Shown one piece after another: positions 57,677-64,000 of a stretch of 64,000 nucleotides of DNA; position 1 is the stretch's first letter; each line of letters opens with the position of its first letter. Under the pieces are notes generated by a model that had not been told where the DNA came from, made no database searches, and saw nothing but the letters and a program-made list of their open reading frames with translations. Both the position numbers and the translations under genes were made by a program. Location: positions 10,664,001 to 10,728,000 of the forward strand of contig CP075493.1 in assembly GCA_021613535.1 (NCBI GenBank), in the 5' to 3' direction. This DNA is from Adineta vaga. Its lineage: Eukaryota; Rotifera.

Positions 57677-58430
57677 ATGACTAACGATTCAATCACCATA
57701 CCAACAATGACAAATAAAAAACCAATCATTGCCCTCGATTGTGATGGTGTTCTTTTGAATTATCATTCACAATATTCACACATCTACGAAAAGACATTCG
57801 GAACAAAACCAACTGTCGTTTCACCAAAAGCATTTCATGTAAGTTTAGTTAAATTTAGTTTCCAACTCAATGATTCGAATATACAATCAATAGGCTCGTC
57901 ATACATATGGTATTAATTTTAACAATGAAGAAAAAAAACAATTCGACGATGTATGGACTGAACATGGTTGGAGAACAATGCCAACGCATGATGGTGCAGT
58001 TCAAGCATGTCAATTATTACATGATGCTGGCTATGAGTTAATTTGTGTTACAGCAATGCCTGCTCGTTTTATCGAACATCGATTAGAAAATTTTCGTTCA
58101 CATGGATTTCCAATCGACAATATTATCAGTTCAGGTTATAATGCCCAGGACGATAGTCATAATCCAAAACGAGAAATTATTGAAGATTTACATCCAGTTG
58201 CGTTTGTAGATGATTTTCGAAGAAATTTTCGAAATATTGCCGGTGTTCATACAAAACTTGTCTTTATTGATCATGAATATGAAAATGATCCATGTCAACA
58301 TGATAACATCTATTATGATGTCAAATATCCATCATTGTTAGATTTTGTCGAACATTTTTTGAAAACCGAACAACATGGAGAAAGTATCAATTGGCCAGAA
58401 CGACCAGTACATCTTATTCCTTCTAGTTAA
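57677..58430 (+). CDS. HAD-like hydrolase
   Basis: Two exons (57677-57838, 57894-58430) give 232 residues from MTNDSITI. HAD motif I is clear (IIALDCDGVLLNY), with motif II around LICVTAMP, a conserved Lys/Arg region (NPKREIIEDL), and motif IV VAFVDDF, so the Asp nucleophile and metal ligands are in place. The family includes small-molecule phosphatases; the substrate cannot be told. An in-frame upstream ATG (57596) would add a hydrophobic, signal-like stretch; I prefer the inner start since HAD enzymes of this type are cytosolic. It resembles bacterial HAD proteins in size. It converges with the DUF2252 gene, 133 bp apart. Confidence 0.8.
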
Positions 58431-58563
58431 CTTTTTTATTTATTATTTTCGAAATGTTAAACCTTATTTGTTTCCAATAAACGATCATCATATATCATCT
58501 CTCGCTAAAATATTTATTATTGATATAAATATTCTACAAAAAGAATTGTTTGATAGAAACTAT

Positions 58564-60192
58564 TTAGTCTTCTAATCCTGGAAATTGTTTGTTACGAATA
58601 ATATCAAAAAATAATTTATGATCACGTCGAACTAAAGCTCCATAAACCTAAAATATAGAAGAAGACGAATCAAATTATTATTCTTTCTAACAAATCTCTC
58701 ATCTCTAACCATTCCAAATTCTACCATTTCATCAATAAATTCATTGTCATGACCATGAATAGCATCACGGATTGTTTTTTCGATATGTCGTGGTATAACT
58801 GAGAATGGTAAACAAGCAGCATCTTTCGGTGTATTAATACAATCCGAATCGGCGACGCAATGAATTTTCGCTAGATGAAAAGAAAAAACAAAATTTATAT
58901 TTCAATAGGCAAATATCTTCAATTAACCTGTTGCTTGTCCTAAATATCCAACAACTTCAAGAACATCATTGAAATCATTAATATTCTTCCAATCTAAATC
59001 TTCGGCATGTGCAGTAACTTCATCAACTAAACAAGGAACTGATCCAAGTGTTGTATAACCTAACCATTTCGGTGTCGCTGCTTGCATTGCATATGAACAA
59101 AGAACAATACGAAGACCATCATGATGAAAATATTTTTCTAGATCCGGATGTTCAATGACATAACTAATTGCTGATTTTTGTGCTGGTTTCATATAGAGAA
59201 CAACATCATTTTCAAGTGTTTCTGTTGGACCTTCGACTAAGATTGAATAGGAAATTTTACCAGCCGATCCAACACCTGGTGATGAACGTGCAATGATATC
59301 TTTTATTCGATAATCTTTTCGTCCTTCGTGATCATTCTTTCTTTTCGATTCAGGAATTGATTTAACATATTCATGAAAAGCCTAGAAACAAAATATCACA
59401 TGCCTATTTTTTCGATTTGTTTTTTTTTACCCGAAGAATTTCTTCTCTTGTTTTCTGATCAACATCTTTGTTTGTTTCTGATCGTTTAAATTTTCGATCA
59501 TAATTTTCAATATTTGTCATTGCATTCAAATGAGCCACATGATCTTTCGTTCGAGTTTCATTCAATAATTTTTTAATTTTTCCAGTTGTATTTTGCAATG
59601 TTAATGAAAAATGATCATTGGCTTGTCGATAAAAATCATAAACTTTTTTCAAATATGATTCTGCACAAGAACGTAAAACATCTTGAATTTCACTATCGGA
59701 AAAACCTTTACTATGACAAATTAAATATAACGATGCTAATAAACGTTTAACATCCCATGTAAATGGCCCACAATAACCTTCATCGAAATCATTGACATCA
59801 AAATTCAATATGCCATGATTATCCAAATAAGTACCGAAATTTTCAGCATGTAAATCTCCCTAGAGAAGAATAAAGATAAGAATTTTATGAATAGTAATAT
59901 TTACATGTATAAAGACATGTCCAGCTTCTTTATTGCCATGAATCCATTGATCTTTATCGATTTTTAAATCTTGATAGAATAGGAGTGCGGATCCACGATA
60001 GAAATTGAATGCTGTCGAAGCCATTTTACGAAAACGACCCATAAATGCTTTTGGATTGTCTCGAATGGCATCAGCAAAAAATTTGCTAAAAACATCAACT
60101 ATATATTTTGCTCGTTCATTATCACTTGTCGATCGAATTCGTTCAATCGCTTTTTCATGTGCATTACATTCGATTGATAATTTCGTTGACAT
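58564..60192 (-). CDS. DUF2252 family protein
   Basis: Five exons on the minus strand start at MSTKLSIECNAHEKAIER (60192) and stop at 58564. Signatures of DUF2252 are FNFYRGSALLFYQDL, GDLHAENFGTYLD, NFDVNDFDEGYCGPFTWDVKRLLASL, and SPGVGSAGKISYSILVEGP. The fold of this family is related to aminoglycoside phosphotransferase-type kinases, and GDLHxENF with the NDFDE Asp are the kinase-like catalytic motifs, both intact. The family is mainly bacterial. Here it carries four short introns, so if it was acquired by transfer it has been domesticated. The function is unknown. Confidence 0.87.
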
Positions 60193-61122
60193 GATAGTTC
60201 GTCTGTTCTTCGTATTTCTTTTTGAAAGAATAAAAAAATCGAGTTGATCGGTGACTTTTTTTTACCGGTTGTTAGACATTTCTTTTGCGGCAGAAACTAT
60301 TGACAATCGTTGACAAGAATTCGTATTGTTTATTACTGAATTTTTGTTTTGACGACGATGTGAAACGTTCTATTAACATACTTTACACTCCTCCCTCTAA
60401 GAAACATTTGAAAAATTATAATAATAATAATAAAAAGGAAACTCATGTTTATTCAAATATCAAATGCATAAATAATCAAAAGAATCTATTTTTATGCGTC
60501 GATTTAAGATAAAAGTTTTGCTAATCTACTTATTTTATTCGTTGTTTCTCTAATAGATTTAATTTGAGTAATCAAACATCTGAAATTGACTTCAGCATGA
60601 AAATATTTCTCTACGGGATACATCAATACATTAGAAATTGATGAATAAACAAGAAAAAATATCTTTGTAACCTTGAAAATGACTTGATTGTTCGTTTTCT
60701 AACTATTGTCAAGAGATTCCATCTAGTCTAACTTCTATATTGTACATATACGAATCAATATTCATAAGAGAAATGAATAGGTATATTTCTTTCGTTTATA
60801 ATTCATTGAGAGTAAATAAAGTCTTGTTTAATTTTATTTTAGAGACACGTTAACTAACGAGTCTTGATAATGATATAAATTCCACGAAAAAAAAGAAAAA
60901 AAAAAGAAAAGCAATAAATTGTACCTAGAGAGAAACACACATAGTCTTTTGTTTTGTTTTTTTGTTGTTGTCTAAAAGGTAAACGAAAGAACATGGACTA
61001 GAAGAAGAGAATAGGCGAGAGAAAGAAAGGATATATCATTCTGGTAGGAGAATTTTCAAGAGACTAAGACTACCACAACATATGTATGGCACAACATCGA
61101 ATGAAAAGAATTTGTTTGCTTT
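60193..61122. other. intergenic, no gene seen
   Basis: This is upstream DNA of the DUF2252 gene and 3' flank of Capicua. The open frames at 60005 and 60285 are chance. Confidence 0.5.
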
Positions 61123-64000
61123 TTAAGATAAAGAATTGTATGAAACTCTTTCTTGATTTGAATAACTCATTAATTTTTGACGAATTTCTCGAATACGTTG
61201 AATAAGATGACGTTTATTCGGAAAGAATTCTTCGTTAGTTATTTGAAATGTCGCTATTGATGAATCTAAATATGAAAATCAGTCAAGAAAAGTTCGCGAA
61301 CATTTCTTTTTGTTTTTCTTCTTCTACCTGATGGATATAATTGTTGTTTAAGAAATTCAATAACTTTCAATCGAGAAGCTAATTGTATTCGATTAGCAGA
61401 TTCATTTGTTGTATGTCGCGTTGAACTAGATTTTATGTATTGATTTTTCATTTCTAAAAATTTCATTTTCATTTTGAAATAATTTCTTCACTATACAAAA
61501 TTTCTTTCTTTTTACCTTCTAGTTTTTTTGTGTAATCAATTGCTGGTTGTTTTATATCAATTGGATTTTGTTCACCAACAATTGATGCCTTTCGTTTACG
61601 CGTTACAATTGAAGATAAATCAGGCATTCCATTACGATCACTAATACTCTGTGATCGAGTCCTTGGACCTTGATTATCCTAAATTACAAATGCATAAAAG
61701 ATTCAATTCTTCATGAAAGAAAAAAAGAAACAACGTCTCTTTCGTATAGAATTAAGATATTCAAAATCGTTTCAAACCTCTGCAATCATGAGTTTTCGTC
61801 GTTTATTTATTGGTTTATCTAAATTCATTTGTTCTTGTTCATTTAAAGTTGAAATTTTATATGAAAAATCATCGTCATTTGATAATTGATATTTCATTGA
61901 TAACATTGGTTTAAAAGATGTTGGTGATGTTTTACTTCTTTCTGATAATGAACTATTTGATCGTGAACTAAATGCTGATAGAATAGTACTACATCCATCG
62001 ATGGATGAACCACTCGAATAACCCGTTGATGATGAACATGAAGATACTAAAATAGTAATTGTTAGAAAAGAAACACATATCAATGAAGATTTTCATTACT
62101 ATATGAATGTGTTGGATGTTCATCAGAAGAGACGGATTTATTCGTTGATTGTAAAGATTTTAATTGTTGTTCAAGATCTATATTTGCTCGACGTTGATGA
62201 ATTAATAATGAAAAAATAGTTCGACAAGTTTCAGTATCAGATACTTGGGATGGTGAATTTGATAATGAATGTTCTGTTGAACAAGGATAAGAATCAATTA
62301 CATGTAATGCTTTATCTGAATCTGCCAAAGTATTATTGTTAGTTTCGGTGTCTAAAATAAAGGAGATTTCTTGATTTCTATTGACTTGATAGAAAGCTTA
62401 TCGCGTATTTTTCCAATTTGTCTGCATTAGAATTATCTTTCTGATAATGTATATCAGCAAACAACAACAAAAAAGAACTTCCGTTGAAACTTTACATATT
62501 AATCAACTAATCATTTGTGATTTAGAGTAATAATTTCTCTTCTCTACTTAATCTGTTTTTCGTGTTAGATTTCTTTTCTCATTTCTTATATCAATGCCAA
62601 ACTAATCAGATAAACTATGAAAAATATACATAAATGTTGGCTTTTTTTTCTCCTGGCGAAGATTAATTGTAATTTAATAAAATAGATCATATCGATTGGC
62701 ATGTAGTTTCTTTAGTAAGATTATCAGATGTACGTGTGTTGTTAAACGTTGACCTCGATGTTAATCAAAATGAAACGATTAAGTATTTGCCTTTTCTTTT
62801 TTAAGATACGATCAGTAAAAACTCCTGTATTTTAGAAAATTTAATTATCTTTACCATCATTTGATGCATTCGGTTGTAATTGATCTGTAGTATTGCATGT
62901 TATATTGGCATGAATAGGAACAGGTGTTATCAAATTTGTGACAGATGATGTTGTTTCACCGGATGGTTTTGTAATCGGTGAGAAACATTCGGTTAATTTC
63001 GGCATATTTGTACAAATCTAATGAAAAGATTTATAAATAGAAAGAAGTTTTGACGAAAACGGGAAAAAAACATAAGTACTTGTGCAAATGCTTGAAGTGG
63101 ATCGGGTGAAGGCGATGTTGATGATGTATTTCTTTGATTCGATTGTAGTCGCGCTGATCTTCGTACTTGTTCATTATTTTGTTCATTGATTTCTTTGGCT
63201 CGTATTTTATATTGTTGTTGTTGATCTTGTGTTAATGAATACCATTTTTCTCCGAGCATTTTCGATACATTCCGATTGTCATGATGTGGATTTTCAAGAT
63301 GAATTTTGCCTCGTTCTTCTTGAGAAAATAACATGAAAGCATTGATTGGACGTCGAGGAGACTTTTCTTTTGATGGTGTTTGTTCAGTTGAAAGTACCGG
63401 TGTTGTCGATGTTGAAGGAAGATTTGAATTTTGTTGTTTTTCTTTTAAAGATAAATGTCTTGAACAATAACTAAAACGTTGCGATTCTTTGGAACAATTT
63501 TTAAACGAACAAAGTCGTCGCCATTGTTTTCCATTGTATCGTTTTCGAACTTGCGAGTCCGTGACAATAATATCACCTTTACGATAAGATTTTTCTGTTG
63601 GTATATTCGTTGAAATGTTACTAAGTAAAGAATTTTTACCCGATAATGAATTTATAGAAGAATCTAGAAAAAGATAAGAATTCAATTTAATCAATAAGAT
63701 AATATTCGTACCATTTCGAGTATTTTGTGTAGGAAACAATCGTGTATGTTGCAGTACAGCATACCAATCAATTGAAAATTCTAAACATACGAGAAAGAAT
63801 ATGAAGAAGAAAATCTTGAAAATTTCAAAACAAACCATCATGCCATGGTGGTAGAAATAATCGAATCGCTTGTCTTGGTACACATAAACTTTCATTTTGA
63901 TCTGGAAATAAAATTTGAAATTTTCCTTCTTTTGTTTTTTCTGTTATAATTGCCATTTGATAAATCGGTGAATTTGATTGATTTTTACATAAAATATATT
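61123..64000 (-). CDS. CIC: Capicua-like HMG-box repressor (5' end beyond window)
   Basis: This is a multi-exon gene whose start lies beyond the right edge. The visible order matches Capicua. First come pieces of the N-terminal tudor-like region ([20 protein letters not shown], then [16 protein letters not shown]). A conserved block follows ([29 protein letters not shown]). The HMG box in exon 63663-63080 reads [35 protein letters not shown] long Ser-rich region is next, and finally the C1 motif, split over two exons ([16 protein letters not shown] and [20 protein letters not shown]), ending at 61123. HMG box and C1 act together in DNA binding. Capicua represses genes downstream of receptor tyrosine kinase signalling and is relieved by MAPK. 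Confidence 0.88.

Overview
The window is AT-rich animal DNA, and everything points to a bdelloid rotifer (Adineta/Rotaria type). It has many genes with about 50-60 bp GT-AG introns, mostly sub-kilobase to 2 kb gene spacing, and no bacterial operon signals. The strongest marker is an intact LEA-like desiccation gene (24262-25840) with a signal peptide, group-3 LEA repeats and an ATEL C-terminus, as I recall from Adineta ricciae LEA1 proteins. A decayed ART-LRR gene of a type common in bdelloids supports the same reading. The assignment is inference from gene content; no species can be named.

Left part (1-14.4 kb): the 5' part of a secreted GH31 alpha-glucosidase with a trefoil domain (minus); a beta-carbonic anhydrase (minus); two nearly identical tandem copies of a myristoylated EF-hand calcium sensor (plus); a dead mariner transposon with about 79-bp inverted repeats; sialate O-acetylesterase (plus); and a GCNA/SprT-family nuclear protease (minus).

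Middle part (14.4-38.6 kb): two paralogous Gly/Cys-rich proteins (minus); a tail-anchored protein with two ubiquitin-like domains (plus); a VWA7-like Het-C-type secreted protein (minus) with a decayed partial copy just downstream; a small ubiquitin-like protein (minus); the LEA gene (plus); a MAM-domain membrane protein (plus); a cyclin G/I-family gene (minus); ribosomal protein eS7 (plus); an RNF115/126 ubiquitin ligase (minus); ENY2 of SAGA/TREX-2 (plus); a small secreted protein (minus); and a 92-bp piggyBac-type MITE between perfect TTAA duplications.

Right part (38.6-64 kb): a short HSP20-like protein, a coiled-coil protein and a B-box protein (all minus); a secreted RyR-domain protein (plus); an ART-LRR pseudogene; a three-Ig-domain surface protein (plus); a remarkable pair, TFIIH subunit GTF2H5 and U11/U12 snRNP 25K, in the same frame and separated by one stop codon plus six bases; an isochorismatase-family hydrolase; an M28 aminopeptidase with PA domain; an ENPP/alkaline-phosphatase-like ectoenzyme (minus); a HAD-like hydrolase (plus); a DUF2252 protein (minus); and most of a Capicua repressor (minus, running off the right edge).

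The genes are mostly unrelated housekeeping, surface and stress genes, as expected for animal chromosome. Themes are secreted or surface enzymes (GH31, SIAE, M28, ENPP), stress and desiccation (LEA, HSP20), small ubiquitin-like folds (three genes), possible bacterial-type acquisitions (isochorismatase, DUF2252), and short transposon traces.
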